11,398 nucleotides of DNA from Bordetella parapertussis (GCA_945900695.1 CAMDJU010000067.1:1-11398); one strand, 5' to 3'. Counted from the stretch's first letter, positions 1-6,971 are shown. Numbers and translations are program-made. The notes: a model not told the origin generated them from the letters alone.

Positions 1-764
<764 letters not shown>

Positions 765-765
765 C

Positions 766-1326
766 ATGGCGATCAAATCCACGGTCTTCAAAGCACAGCT
801 GCAAATTGCCGACATCGATCACGCGTATTACGCCGATCATGCATTCACCCTCGCGCGCCACCCGAGCGAAACCGATGAGCGCATGATGGTGCGCTTGGTG
901 GCCATGGCCCTGAACGCGCACCAACTGCAAGACGCCTGCCATGGCGACGGCCATTTGCTGTTTGGTGCGGGCTTGTCCGACCCCAACGAGCCCGATGTGT
1001 TGCTGCGCGACTTCACCGGCCGCACCCGCTGGTGGATCGAAGTCGGCCAGCCCCAAGACAAGCCTTTGCTCAAGGCCTGTGGCGTGGCCGATGTGGTGTG
1101 CGTGTACGCCTTTCACCACGCCGCTGATGTGTGGTGGCGCGGGATCAAAAACGCCTTGATCAAGCCGCGCAATTTACAAGTCTGGCGCATCCCCGCCGAT
1201 ACCGCCCAAGCGCTGGTGGGCCTGGCCGAGCGCAGCATGGCCTTGCAAGCCACGCTGCAAGAAGGCGTGCTGATGCTGGGCAATGCCCGTGGCACGGTGA
1301 ATGTGGAATGTGAGCGTTGGCTGTGA
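766..1326 (+). CDS. yaeQ: YaeQ family protein
   Basis: A 186-residue protein of the YaeQ family, the usual family length. Recognisable blocks are the N-terminal M-A-I-K-S-T-V-F-K-A, the signature L-A-R-H-P-S-E-T-D-E-R-M-M-V-R-L (residues 29-44), N-E-P-D-V-L-L (74-80), W-W-I-E-V-G-Q-P (89-96), a Lys at 103 and W-R-I-P near 140. YaeQ structures show a compact variant of the PD-(D/E)XK nuclease fold; Asp77, Glu92 and the following polar residues sit where that fold keeps its acidic cluster. The cellular role is unresolved: an old suggestion of haemolysin-related transcription antitermination in enterobacteria was not firmly supported. The ATG is one base after the purB stop with no strong Shine-Dalgarno, so translational coupling to purB is likely. 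The family call is secure; the function is unknown. Confidence 0.95.
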   Translation: MAIKSTVFKAQLQIADIDHAYYADHAFTLARHPSETDERMMVRLVAMALNAHQLQDACHGDGHLLFGAGLSDPNEPDVLLRDFTGRTRWWIEVGQPQDKPLLKACGVADVVCVYAFHHAADVWWRGIKNALIKPRNLQVWRIPADTAQALVGLAERSMALQATLQEGVLMLGNARGTVNVECERWL

Positions 1327-1334
1327 GCCCTCGC

Positions 1335-1350
1335 CGGCTGAATTCAGCCG
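1335..1350. repeat. 16-bp perfect palindrome between convergent yaeQ and DUF1289 genes
   Basis: The sequence CGGCTGAATTCAGCCG is its own reverse complement. It lies 9 nt past the yaeQ stop and covers the stop codon of the opposing gene (1344-1346). As RNA it could form a short hairpin from either direction, but neither side has a T tract, so a classical intrinsic terminator is not shown. A dyad protein-binding site is the alternative. Confidence 0.6.
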
Positions 1351-1802
1351 CCTGGCGCGGTCGCCTGGGGCATTGCGGCCACTTTGTTCAGCGGCCTTTT
1401 TTCTGCAGCGCGCTCGGCGTAGCGATTAAAGCGCCACGAGTCCGCACTCAAGGTGATGCGCCGCCAGGTGGTGCGTTTGGCACCCGGGCTCATCTCGGTC
1501 CAGCGCTGCACTTCATCAAAACTGCGCCCGCAACCTTTGCACCAGGCGTCGCCTTGGCTGGTGGAGCAAATGGCAATGCACGGGGTGTCTGGCGTGGTGT
1601 CGTACCAGGTGCGCCAAGCGTCCATGGCCTTGGGCGGGAAACCCTTTTCCGACGCCTCGTCCTCGTGGTGGTACACCATCAAGGCATACACCTCGGCCAA
1701 AGCGCGGATTTCTGGCGCCAAAGTGATGCCGTCTGGCGAAGGCTTGCGCTCACGCCAATAATTGATCGCAGCTTCGATGTCGGTGATGTGGATGGCGGCC
1801 AT
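1344..1802 (-). CDS. DUF3717/DUF1289 domain protein with four-cysteine cluster
   Basis: A 152-residue cytoplasmic protein of unknown function with two recognisable parts. Residues 5-17 (I-H-I-T-D-I-E-A-A-I-N-Y-W) match the DUF3717 start found in Burkholderiales proteins. Residues 73-101 are a DUF1289 module with Cys75, Cys79, Cys88 and Cys91 (C-x3-C-x8-C-x2-C, followed by G-R-S-F-D-E-V-x-R-W), an arrangement suited to binding zinc or an iron-sulfur cluster, though the ligand is not established. The tail is basic and Ala/Pro rich. I chose ATG 1802 because the conserved domain begins just after it and the upstream extension (M-A-C-G-P-R...) looks non-coding. A run of seven C residues on the coding strand lies immediately upstream, and the purine-rich GAGAGG is ~20 nt away, too far for a normal ribosome site. 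DUF1289 is often a short stand-alone protein; here it is fused to DUF3717. Confidence 0.88.
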   Translation of the reverse strand: MAAIHITDIEAAINYWRERKPSPDGITLAPEIRALAEVYALMVYHHEDEASEKGFPPKAMDAWRTWYDTTPDTPCIAICSTSQGDAWCKGCGRSFDEVQRWTEMSPGAKRTTWRRITLSADSWRFNRYAERAAEKRPLNKVAAMPQATAPGG

Positions 1803-1879
1803 GGGGGGGTGGATGATAGAACATCCTCTCAGGGCCCCATCGCCCGCATGACGCGGTCCGCAAGCCAAGGTGCCCGCCC

Positions 1880-2233
1880 ATGAAACTGTTGCTCAAATGG
1901 CTGCTCAGCGCCACGGCGCTGATGGCCTTGTCCGAGCTGCATCCTGGCATTGAAGTGGCCCACTTTGCAGTGGCCTTGTCCGCCGCACTGGTGATTGGCT
2001 TGCTCAACTTGTTGGTGCGTCCGGTTCTGGTGCTGCTGACCTTGCCGGTGACCTTGATCAGCCTGGGCCTGTTTGTGTTTGTCATCAACGCCTTTTTGTT
2101 TTGGATGGCGGCACAAATGCTCAACAACTTTCGCGTCGACAGCTTTGGTGACGCGCTGGTGGGCTCGCTGATTTACTCGGCGCTGGGCATGCTGATCGAC
2201 TCAGCGCTGAAGCAGTTGTTCCCGCCGAAGTGA
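1880..2233 (+). CDS. Small integral membrane protein, PF04020 (Phage_holin_4_2 / YvlD-like) family
   Basis: A 117-residue, almost wholly hydrophobic protein. Four membrane segments can be seen at about residues 4-20, 28-50, 52-80 and 88-108. The central block L-L-N-L-L-V-R-P-V-L-V-L-L-T-L-P-V-T-L-I-S-L-G (about 41-63), with its conserved Asn, Arg-Pro and Leu-Pro, is typical of the family named for mycobacteriophage Gp11 and including Bacillus YvlD. Despite the holin name, most members are chromosomal inner-membrane proteins without lysis activity, and nothing here suggests phage. The ATG is preceded by AAGGTG at reasonable spacing. The last 33 bp are also the 3' end of the convergent metalloprotease gene, so each stop codon lies inside the other gene. 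Family assignment is good; the role is unknown. Confidence 0.88.
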   Translation: MKLLLKWLLSATALMALSELHPGIEVAHFAVALSAALVIGLLNLLVRPVLVLLTLPVTLISLGLFVFVINAFLFWMAAQMLNNFRVDSFGDALVGSLIYSALGMLIDSALKQLFPPK

Positions 2234-3775
2234 GTCGAGCTCGCGCAAATTGGCGTCAATGATCGACGCCTCAATGTGGTCGCCGCGCTCCATTTGCCCA
2301 TCCCGGGTTTTTTGCTGCACCAAGGCCTGCGCAGCGCGCAAACGGTCTTGGGCACCGGTCAAATCGTGCTGCAACCAATGCACCTGGGCTTGGGCCCGGA
2401 TGGCACGCAAGGTTTTGCCTTGGCATTGCCAAGCCTGCGATAACAGCGACCAGGCCAGGGTGTCGCGCGGGCGCTCAAGCATCCAGGCCTCCAGTTCTTG
2501 CGACGCCGTGGCGCACTGTGGTGCTTGAGCCAGCGCCAAGCGGGCTTGGGCCAAACACAACACCTCCGAGCGGCTTTGGCGCGACAGCTGGCCTTGCAAC
2601 ACGTCGACCGCCGCTTGCGGCTGTCCGGTTTGCAACGCCACCTCGGCGCGCACGCCACGCCACCACGCTGGCGCCGCCGTTGCCAACAAGGGGCCCAAAC
2701 GCTCGAGTTTTTGCTGCGCTGGTAACGCTTGTTTCAAGCGCAGATCGGACAGCACAGCGGCATACAAAACAGCAGCTTGGCGCTGTGGCGCATAGGTAGA
2801 CAAGTCGCTGTCTTGCGCCGCTTCGGACAAGCGGCGCATGCCCTCGACGCCGGTTTGCACCAGGGCGCGCGCACGGGCCCCCGTGAGCACATCGTCCCAA
2901 TCCACCGGCGCGGGCTTGGGCTGGGCCAAGCCAGGCTGGCGCAACTGCATATCGGCAATGCGCTCGGTGGTCAGCGGGTGGCTGCGCAAATAAGGGTAGT
3001 TGCCACGGTCATTCAAGCGCGAAGCGATTTGCAGCTTCTCAAACATGCCCACAAAACCTTGGGTGTCAAAGCCCGCGTCGGCCATCACCCCAAAGCCCAC
3101 CCGATCGGCTTCGCGCTCCATGTCGCGCGAAAAATTCAATTGGGTTTGGATGGCCAAGGCCTGCCCCCCCGAGATCATGGCAGTTCCAGCCGTGGGGCTT
3201 TTGCTGGCCGCCAAAATGGCCAGCAACATGGCCCCCATGATCAACGGCGACTGCTGGCTTTGGCGCGACATCAAACGGGCAATGTGGCGCTGGGTCACGT
3301 GGGTGAGTTCATGCGCCAGCACCGAAGCCAACTCGTGGCGGTTGGACACCGTGGCCATCAAGCCCAAATGCACCCCCAAATAACCGCCCGGCAGGGCAAA
3401 GGCGTTGACACTGGGGTCGCGGATCAGGCTCACCTCCCAGGCAAAACGCTGCTGCAACTCGGCCGATAACTCGCCGCGTTCACGCGCGGCCACCATCAAA
3501 CGCGACCAAATTTGTTGCACTTGCTCGCCCAACAAAGGGTCGTCCAGGTAGTCGGGGTCTTTGTAAATTTCGCGCATGATGCTGTCGCCAATGCGGCGCT
3601 CCGACACCAATGAAATGTCCCCCGCGTCGCCCAAACTGGGCAAACGCGATGGCGCCACGCCTTGGGCTTGTGACAAGGGCAAGGGCATGGCCAGCAAGCC
3701 CGCGCACAGCACGGCCGCAGGCGGCACACACCAGCATCGGCGCATCCAGCGGAAGAGGGCAAAGAAGGTGTTCAT
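2201..3775 (-). CDS. bepA: Periplasmic M48 metalloprotease, BepA/YfgC-like with C-terminal TPR region
   Basis: A 524-residue secreted zinc protease. A signal peptide occupies roughly residues 1-38 (basic start, hydrophobic 18-36, likely cleavage after S-Q-A). The M48 catalytic domain carries H-E-L-T-H at 155-159 (zinc ligands His155 and His159, general base Glu156), the third ligand in E-R-E-A-D at 220-224 (Glu220), and S-H-P-L-T-T-E-R at 265-272. His266 corresponds to the switch histidine of E. coli BepA (His246), which plugs the active site; all spacings match BepA with an offset of 19-20. From about residue 330 the protein is Ala/Leu/Gln-rich helical, as expected for the TPR domain that docks on the BAM complex. 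In E. coli BepA helps LptD assemble and degrades stalled outer-membrane proteins. The overall length is near E. coli BepA (about 487). The start has only weak ribosome-site signal and lies 72 bp from the divergent moaC. Confidence 0.93.
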   Translation of the reverse strand: MNTFFALFRWMRRCWCVPPAAVLCAGLLAMPLPLSQAQGVAPSRLPSLGDAGDISLVSERRIGDSIMREIYKDPDYLDDPLLGEQVQQIWSRLMVAARERGELSAELQQRFAWEVSLIRDPSVNAFALPGGYLGVHLGLMATVSNRHELASVLAHELTHVTQRHIARLMSRQSQQSPLIMGAMLLAILAASKSPTAGTAMISGGQALAIQTQLNFSRDMEREADRVGFGVMADAGFDTQGFVGMFEKLQIASRLNDRGNYPYLRSHPLTTERIADMQLRQPGLAQPKPAPVDWDDVLTGARARALVQTGVEGMRRLSEAAQDSDLSTYAPQRQAAVLYAAVLSDLRLKQALPAQQKLERLGPLLATAAPAWWRGVRAEVALQTGQPQAAVDVLQGQLSRQSRSEVLCLAQARLALAQAPQCATASQELEAWMLERPRDTLAWSLLSQAWQCQGKTLRAIRAQAQVHWLQHDLTGAQDRLRAAQALVQQKTRDGQMERGDHIEASIIDANLRELDSLRREQLLQR

Positions 3776-3800
3776 GACCGTATGATGGCCATGTTACTCC

Positions 3801-3818
3801 GCGCCTTTGCAGAGGCGC
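3801..3818. repeat. 6-bp perfect inverted repeat in the bepA-moaC divergent region
   Basis: GCGCCT and AGGCGC flank TTGCAG. The repeat sits in the 72-bp gap between the divergent starts, so it could be an operator shared by both genes or a hairpin in the moaC leader. No clear sigma-70 promoter pair is visible beside it. Confidence 0.4.
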
Positions 3819-3847
3819 AGCTCAGCAACCCAATTGGCACACACCCG

Positions 3848-4327
3848 ATGTCTGAACTTACCCACTTTGATGCCCATGGCCAAGCCCACATGGTCGATGT
3901 GGCGCAAAAGGCCCATACCCACCGCGTGGCCGTGGCCCAAGGCCGCATCCAAATGCTACCCCGCACCCTGGACCTGATTGCCCACGGCAACGCCAAAAAA
4001 GGCGATGTGCTGGGCGTGGCCCGCTTGGCCGGCATCATGGCAGCGAAAAAAACCAGCGACCTCATCCCCCTGTGCCATCCCTTGGCCCTCACCCGGGTGA
4101 CCGTCAGCTTCGAGCTGGAGAACGATCAGCACAGCGTGCTGTGCAAAGCCAGTGCCGAAACCATGGGCCCCACCGGCGTCGAAATGGAAGCCCTCACCGC
4201 CGTGCAAGTGGCGCTATTGACGATTTACGACATGTGCAAAGCAGTCGATAGGGGCATGACCATCAACGATGTGAAGTTGATGGAAAAGCACGGGGGCAAG
4301 AGCGGGAGTTTTGTGCTGAAACCCTAA
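3848..4327 (+). CDS. moaC: Cyclic pyranopterin monophosphate synthase MoaC
   Basis: MoaC converts the 3',8-cyclo-GTP product of MoaA into cyclic pyranopterin monophosphate, the first stable intermediate of molybdenum cofactor synthesis; it is a cytoplasmic hexamer. With ATG 3848 the protein is 159 residues, the family length, and begins M-S-E-L-T-H-F like E. coli M-S-Q-L-T-H-I. Motifs are in register with E. coli numbering: K-K-G-D-V at 50-54, L-I-P-L-C-H-P at 72-78, [10 protein letters not shown] at 109-118, and Y-D-M-C-K-A-V at 127-133, giving catalytic Asp128 and Lys131. In-frame ATGs at 3782-3791 would add 22 non-conserved residues and were not used. No good Shine-Dalgarno precedes 3848. 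No moaA, moaD or moaE is adjacent, and the short leader leaves no room for a Moco riboswitch. Confidence 0.97.
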   Translation: MSELTHFDAHGQAHMVDVAQKAHTHRVAVAQGRIQMLPRTLDLIAHGNAKKGDVLGVARLAGIMAAKKTSDLIPLCHPLALTRVTVSFELENDQHSVLCKASAETMGPTGVEMEALTAVQVALLTIYDMCKAVDRGMTINDVKLMEKHGGKSGSFVLKP

Positions 4328-4370
4328 ACGCTTGCGGACACAGCGCTTTAAAGACCGTAGACAGATTGCA

Positions 4371-4382
4371 GGCGCGAGCGCC
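4371..4382. repeat. Small GC-rich inverted repeat between convergent genes
   Basis: GGCGC-GA-GCGCC lies in the 72-bp gap between the moaC stop and the end of the opposing small gene. It could fold as a short hairpin in either transcript, but there is no T tract, so termination is only a possibility. Confidence 0.3.
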
Positions 4383-4399
4383 AAGCTGGGGCCTCGCGG

Positions 4400-4615
4400 T
4401 CACCCGCGCGGCAGTGCCATTTTGTTCACCTCGTCCTTGAGGTCATTGATGGCCAGTTTGATCAAGCGGCTCATCTCGTTCAAAGCCTCGCGATGGGTTG
4501 GAAACACTTGATGCAAAACATACGAGTCCGGCTCGAGTTTGGAAAATTCATCATGTTCAAGGACGCGATGCAACTGCTCTTGTTCAATCAAATACCAACC
4601 ACTTTTGATTTCCAT
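4400..4615 (-). CDS. Unrecognised 71-residue protein, downstream of the DapA-like gene
   Basis: A short soluble protein I do not recognise. It begins M-E-I-K-S-G-W-Y-L-I-E-Q and continues as an acidic, amphipathic sequence whose second half (about residues 42-66, N-E-M-S-R-L-I-K-L-A-I-N-D-L-K-D-E-V-N-K) looks like one long helix. There are no membrane segments and no cysteines. The coding strand shows AAGAGGTG 5-7 nt before ATG 4615, a strong ribosome site that decides the start; a GTG two codons upstream overlaps that site and is unlikely to be used. The start is 25 bp past the stop of the DapA-like gene on the same strand, so the two are probably cotranscribed. The good ribosome site and protein-like composition argue for a real gene. 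Its role is unknown. Confidence 0.7.
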   Translation of the reverse strand: MEIKSGWYLIEQEQLHRVLEHDEFSKLEPDSYVLHQVFPTHREALNEMSRLIKLAINDLKDEVNKMALPRG

Positions 4616-4640
4616 GGGCACCTCTTAGTTCGGACACAGG

Positions 4641-5582
4641 TCAACGGGCTTCGCCAGACTGAATGTATTTTTTAAAGTCTTTGCTCAACTTTTCTTGCGT
4701 TTGGGTGTTCAGCACCGCCAAGGGGGGGCGCACGCGCAACCAATCCGCATCTCGATAGTGGGTTGCCATCAGGTATTTGAGTGCCGGCACGGTTGGCATA
4801 CCTTGGATCATGCGATCAAACGCCTCTAAGCGCTGATCGTCCACCCCAATTTTGTTGCCGGCCACCGAAACCTTTTGGACCCCATCTGATGCAAGCATGC
4901 GCGCCATGAGCTCCGGCAGCAAGTTGGCGTAGCTGGACAAACTGGTGCGCAGCCCCAATTTCGCCAGCACAGGGATGTTCATGTCTTGATTGGAAATGAC
5001 AGGGGTCTTTGGCAGGAAAGAGCGCACCCAGTCCATGGTGTGGCTGGCGTTTTGGCTTTGATCGATCAAGCCTTGGAATGCGCCCACATGTTTGTCCAAC
5101 AACTCACTGAGCACGCGCGGGTTGAGGTCTGCAGGGCCAGCGTTGGTTTGGGAGGCCAAATACAGCTTGGCGCCCATGGAGCCGACTTTTTGAACGATGT
5201 GGCCAAAAAAATTGACCAGCCCTTGATCGGTTGCTTCTGGCCCTGCAGGCGGCGGGGTCAGGATGTAGCCATGCAAACCCAATGCGTGGGCATCGCTAAT
5301 CAATTTGACGATATCGGTCAAGTTGGCAAAAGCAACGTGCAACAAAATATCTTTGCCCTCAACGCCATGCGCCATCAATTGTTTGACCGCATCCAATCGC
5401 TCAGCGGCGTTGAACGAGTCGCCCTCGCCCACATGGCTGAACATGACGACCCCTTGTATGCCTTTGGCACCCAGGGTTTGCACATGGGTGGCAAGTTTGG
5501 CGTGGTGAACAAACAGGTCTTCGGTCAAAGGGGTCACCAGTTCGACCCATAAGCCCTGCAGACCGACACCGGCAGTTGCCAT
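4641..5582 (-). CDS. DapA-superfamily (dihydrodipicolinate synthase family) protein with degenerate active site
   Basis: A 313-residue TIM-barrel protein of the DapA/N-acetylneuraminate lyase superfamily (E. coli DapA has 292). The start is ATG 5582, preceded by AAGGAG at 5 nt; a GTG at 5603 lies upstream of that site. The fold is recognisable: L-W-V-E-L-V-T-P-L (residues 11-19), G-I-Q-G-V-V-M-F-S-H-V-G-E-G-D (41-55), H-G-Y-I-L-T-P-P-P (104-112), L-Y-L-A-S-Q-T-N-A-G (140-149) and A-F-Q-G-L-I-D-Q-S (168-176). By alignment, key DapA residues are changed. The G-T-T-G-E loop reads S-H-V-G-E. Catalytic Tyr133 (T-P-Y-Y) is Pro in T-P-P-P. The Schiff-base Lys161 (G-I-K-E) is replaced, reading G-L-I-D with Ile173. 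Normal aldolase chemistry through an imine is therefore not expected. It may be a binding or regulatory protein, or use different chemistry; it should not be annotated as a lysine-biosynthesis enzyme. Confidence 0.85.
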   Translation of the reverse strand: MATAGVGLQGLWVELVTPLTEDLFVHHAKLATHVQTLGAKGIQGVVMFSHVGEGDSFNAAERLDAVKQLMAHGVEGKDILLHVAFANLTDIVKLISDAHALGLHGYILTPPPAGPEATDQGLVNFFGHIVQKVGSMGAKLYLASQTNAGPADLNPRVLSELLDKHVGAFQGLIDQSQNASHTMDWVRSFLPKTPVISNQDMNIPVLAKLGLRTSLSSYANLLPELMARMLASDGVQKVSVAGNKIGVDDQRLEAFDRMIQGMPTVPALKYLMATHYRDADWLRVRPPLAVLNTQTQEKLSKDFKKYIQSGEAR

Positions 5583-5769
5583 GAAAGCTCCTTGATTGGC
5601 CACAAAACCCTTGCAACTTTATTGGCGCCCCGATGCCATGGCTAGGGGGAAAGGCTTTAGTGGGCTACATTATGCGGCCCTTGGCTAAAGGCAGTACCCG
5701 GGTGTTTACGGGGGGGCCAGCTGGTTGGCCCTGGGCGTGGGCTCACCTGCGCGGGTGAGCCATTTGGTT
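5583..5769. other. Upstream region of the DapA-like gene with an interrupted inverted repeat
   Basis: I see no convincing gene here. CTTTAG (5655-5660) and CTAAAG (5685-5690) form the outer arms, and GGGC (5662-5665) with GCCC (5677-5680) the inner arms, of an interrupted inverted repeat around an AT-rich centre. On the minus strand the centre contains CATAAT, a possible -10 for the DapA-like gene, but no good -35 accompanies it. A run of seven G lies at 5710-5716. Confidence 0.4.
5740..5761 (-). terminator. 8-bp perfect hairpin just after the 59-residue minus-strand frame
   Basis: GGCTCACC and GGTGAGCC flank a 6-nt loop. Read on the minus strand the hairpin starts 9 nt after the stop of the Pro/Arg-rich frame at 5770, where a transcription-ending or mRNA-stabilising hairpin would sit. 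There is no T tract, so intrinsic termination is uncertain. Confidence 0.45.
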
Positions 5770-5949
5770 TCAGTTGCGCCGCGAGCCCCGTGCTGGCTCG
5801 TACAACTCCACCCGGGGTTCGGGCCTGGGCGCAGCGGCAGGTTTTTCTTGCACCGGCGCTTCTCTGCGCTCGTCTCTGACCTCACGCCGAGGCGCGGGCC
5901 TGACTTCACGGGGGGGTGGGGGAGGGGCAGATGCTTCAATGCGTGGCAT
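5770..5949 (-). CDS. Possible 59-residue Pro/Arg/Glu-rich small protein
   Basis: I do not recognise this protein. The frame runs ATG 5949 to TGA 5770 and encodes a low-complexity, charged sequence: M-P-R-I-E-A-S-A, then five prolines at residues 9-13. It continues with R-E-V-R-P-A-P-R-R-E-V-R-D-E-R-R-E and A-P-V-Q-E-K-P-A-A-A-P-R-P-E-P-R-V-E-L-Y, ending G-S-R-R-N. R-E-V-R occurs twice (14-17 and 22-25). No membrane segment, signal peptide or cysteine is present. It looks disordered, like Pro/Arg-rich linkers or nucleic-acid-binding tails. Support for coding is the balanced Glu/Arg/Pro composition, compared with the Gly/Trp/Cys-rich alternatives in other frames, and a perfect hairpin right after the stop. 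Against it are its short length, weak ribosome site (GAAAGC) and lack of a known family. It could also be a remnant of a longer gene, since the frame is open well upstream of the ATG. Confidence 0.42.
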   Translation of the reverse strand: MPRIEASAPPPPPREVRPAPRREVRDERREAPVQEKPAAAPRPEPRVELYEPARGSRRN

Positions 5950-5996
5950 GGTGATGCTTTCTAGCGAGTGAAGACCGTAATGTAACGGAACTGCTT

Positions 5997-6025
5997 GGGC
6001 CCTGTGCGACTCGGCGCAAGGGCCC
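5997..6025. repeat. Strong bulged hairpin, first of a tandem pair
   Basis: GGGCCCT (5997-6003) pairs with AGGGCCC (6019-6025), and after a one-base bulge TGCG (6005-6008) pairs with CGCA (6015-6018), leaving a 6-nt loop. Eleven pairs in 29 nt is well above background for a non-coding gap. There is no T tract on either side, so a plain terminator is not shown. Confidence 0.55.
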
Positions 6026-6038
6026 CCACACCGAGCGA

Positions 6039-6062
6039 GGCCCCCCGCACAGCCGGGGTGCC
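6039..6062. repeat. GC-rich hairpin, second of a tandem pair
   Basis: GGCCCCCC (6039-6046) and GGGGTGCC (6055-6062) pair with one mismatch around an 8-nt loop. It lies 13 nt after the previous hairpin. A TTTTTT run at 6074-6079 follows after 11 nt, too distant for a typical intrinsic terminator. Confidence 0.4.
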
Positions 6063-6073
6063 TGATGAGAAAG

Positions 6074-6102
6074 TTTTTTCCGTCATATGGCAGAACTATG
6101 AT
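6074..6102 (+). promoter_or_regulatory. Candidate promoter of the secreted-protein gene
   Basis: TATGAT (6097-6102) matches the sigma-70 -10 consensus at five of six positions. Seventeen bases upstream is TTTTTT (6074-6079), a poor -35. Placement ahead of the next plus-strand gene is right, but the weak -35 keeps this tentative. Confidence 0.3.
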
Positions 6103-6200
6103 GCCAGCGCTATTTGTTTTGCCTCAGGCAAACGCCATTCCCAATGACCTTACAGCGCACAACCCCCACTTTTTTCTCCTTTTTGGTCTGGCCGTCTTTG

Positions 6201-6935
6201 ATGACCCCCTTTGCTTTCCAAAGTAAGCCATGGCTCCAGGGATGTATTGCTTTGTTGTTGGTATTTTGCGCGGCCCTGCCCACGGCTGTCCAAGCAGCAA
6301 GGCCCTTGAACACCGACGACGCGAATGTGGTGGACCCCAAAAGCTGCCAGCTCGAGACCTGGGTGCGCCGCACGCGCAGCAGCACCGAGCAATGGGCCAT
6401 TCCAGGATGTAACTTTTGGGGCGATGTGGAGTGGTCATTGGGCGGGCAGCAGCGCAGTGAAGACACGCCTTGGGCCTCAGGCTTGTTGCTGGGCCAAGCC
6501 AAAAAGCGCTGGCTGCGCTTGAGCGACGGGGATTGGGGCTTCTCCACCACCCTGGGTTTCATCAACACCCAACCCACCAGCGACTTCAATGCCCCCCAGC
6601 GCGATGTGTACTTCAACGCGCCCATCACGCATGCTTTGGGACAAGACCGCTTTGTGCACCTCAACCTGGGGTGGATTCAGCACAACCGCGACGGCAGTTC
6701 ACGCGCCACCTGGGGCCTGGGGGGCGAGTGGCCCTTGAGCCCACGTTTGATCGCCATCTCCGAGGTGTATGCCGAAACCACCACGCCCAGCCAATACCAA
6801 GTGGGTTTGCGCTTTTGGGTCAAGCCACAACGTGTGCAAATTGACACCACCTATGGCAATGTCGTGGGCAGCGCCAGTGATCAGCAGTGGATTAGCATTG
6901 GCTTGCGCTGGTTGACGCCGGCTTTTCTGCCCTGA
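6201..6935 (+). CDS. Secreted, probable outer-membrane beta-barrel-like protein of unknown function
   Basis: With ATG 6201 the product is 244 residues and has a classical signal peptide: polar start M-T-P-F-A-F-Q-S-K-P-W, hydrophobic core C-I-A-L-L-L-V-F-C-A-A-L-P, and likely cleavage after V-Q-A at residue 32. The mature protein begins A-R-P-L-N-T-D-D-A. It has two cysteines (49 and 70, in S-C-Q-L-E and P-G-C-N-F) that could form a disulfide. The rest alternates aromatic/hydrophobic and polar residues (F-S-T-T-L-G-F-I-N-T; V-Y-F-N-A-P-I; F-V-H-L-N-L-G-W-I; Q-Y-Q-V-G-L-R-F-W-V; Q-W-I-S-I-G-L-R-W-L), the pattern of antiparallel beta strands in small outer-membrane barrels. I cannot name the family. 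An ATG at 6144 is also in frame and would give an unusually long 51-residue signal; neither start has a clear ribosome site. The barrel call is inference from pattern. Confidence 0.75.
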   Translation: MTPFAFQSKPWLQGCIALLLVFCAALPTAVQAARPLNTDDANVVDPKSCQLETWVRRTRSSTEQWAIPGCNFWGDVEWSLGGQQRSEDTPWASGLLLGQAKKRWLRLSDGDWGFSTTLGFINTQPTSDFNAPQRDVYFNAPITHALGQDRFVHLNLGWIQHNRDGSSRATWGLGGEWPLSPRLIAISEVYAETTTPSQYQVGLRFWVKPQRVQIDTTYGNVVGSASDQQWISIGLRWLTPAFLP

Positions 6936-6971
6936 TCACTGCTCGGCAGCAAAGGCCGCCCCCTTTGCAAA

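Noticed and set aside
1880..2233. Phage holin / prophage remnant
   Set aside because: The family name is historical; no endolysin, portal or integrase lies nearby and the protein resembles chromosomal YvlD-type membrane proteins.
2729..3469. 246-codon plus-strand frame opposite the M48 protease
   Set aside because: The minus strand carries H-E-L-T-H and the other zinc motifs in this interval; the plus frame is a His/Gln-rich shadow.
3782..3847. Extended moaC start 22 residues upstream
   Set aside because: The added residues match nothing in MoaC, and the 3848 start gives the family length with Asp128 and Lys131 in exact E. coli register.
3848..4327. Molybdenum cofactor riboswitch ahead of moaC
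   Set aside because: The leader is at most 72 nt and shows only one 6-bp hairpin, too little for that structure.
4641..5582. Annotation as dapA of lysine biosynthesis
   Set aside because: The Schiff-base lysine and the catalytic tyrosine are not present at their aligned positions.
5725..5971. Plus-strand frames across the 5.7-6.0 kb gap
   Set aside because: They are Gly/Arg/Ser-rich translations of G-runs with no ribosome site; the minus-strand frame at 5770-5949 is more protein-like.
6114..6143. TTG start for the secreted-protein gene
   Set aside because: It would add ten residues before an already over-long signal region, has no ribosome site, and in-frame ATGs exist at 6144 and 6201.
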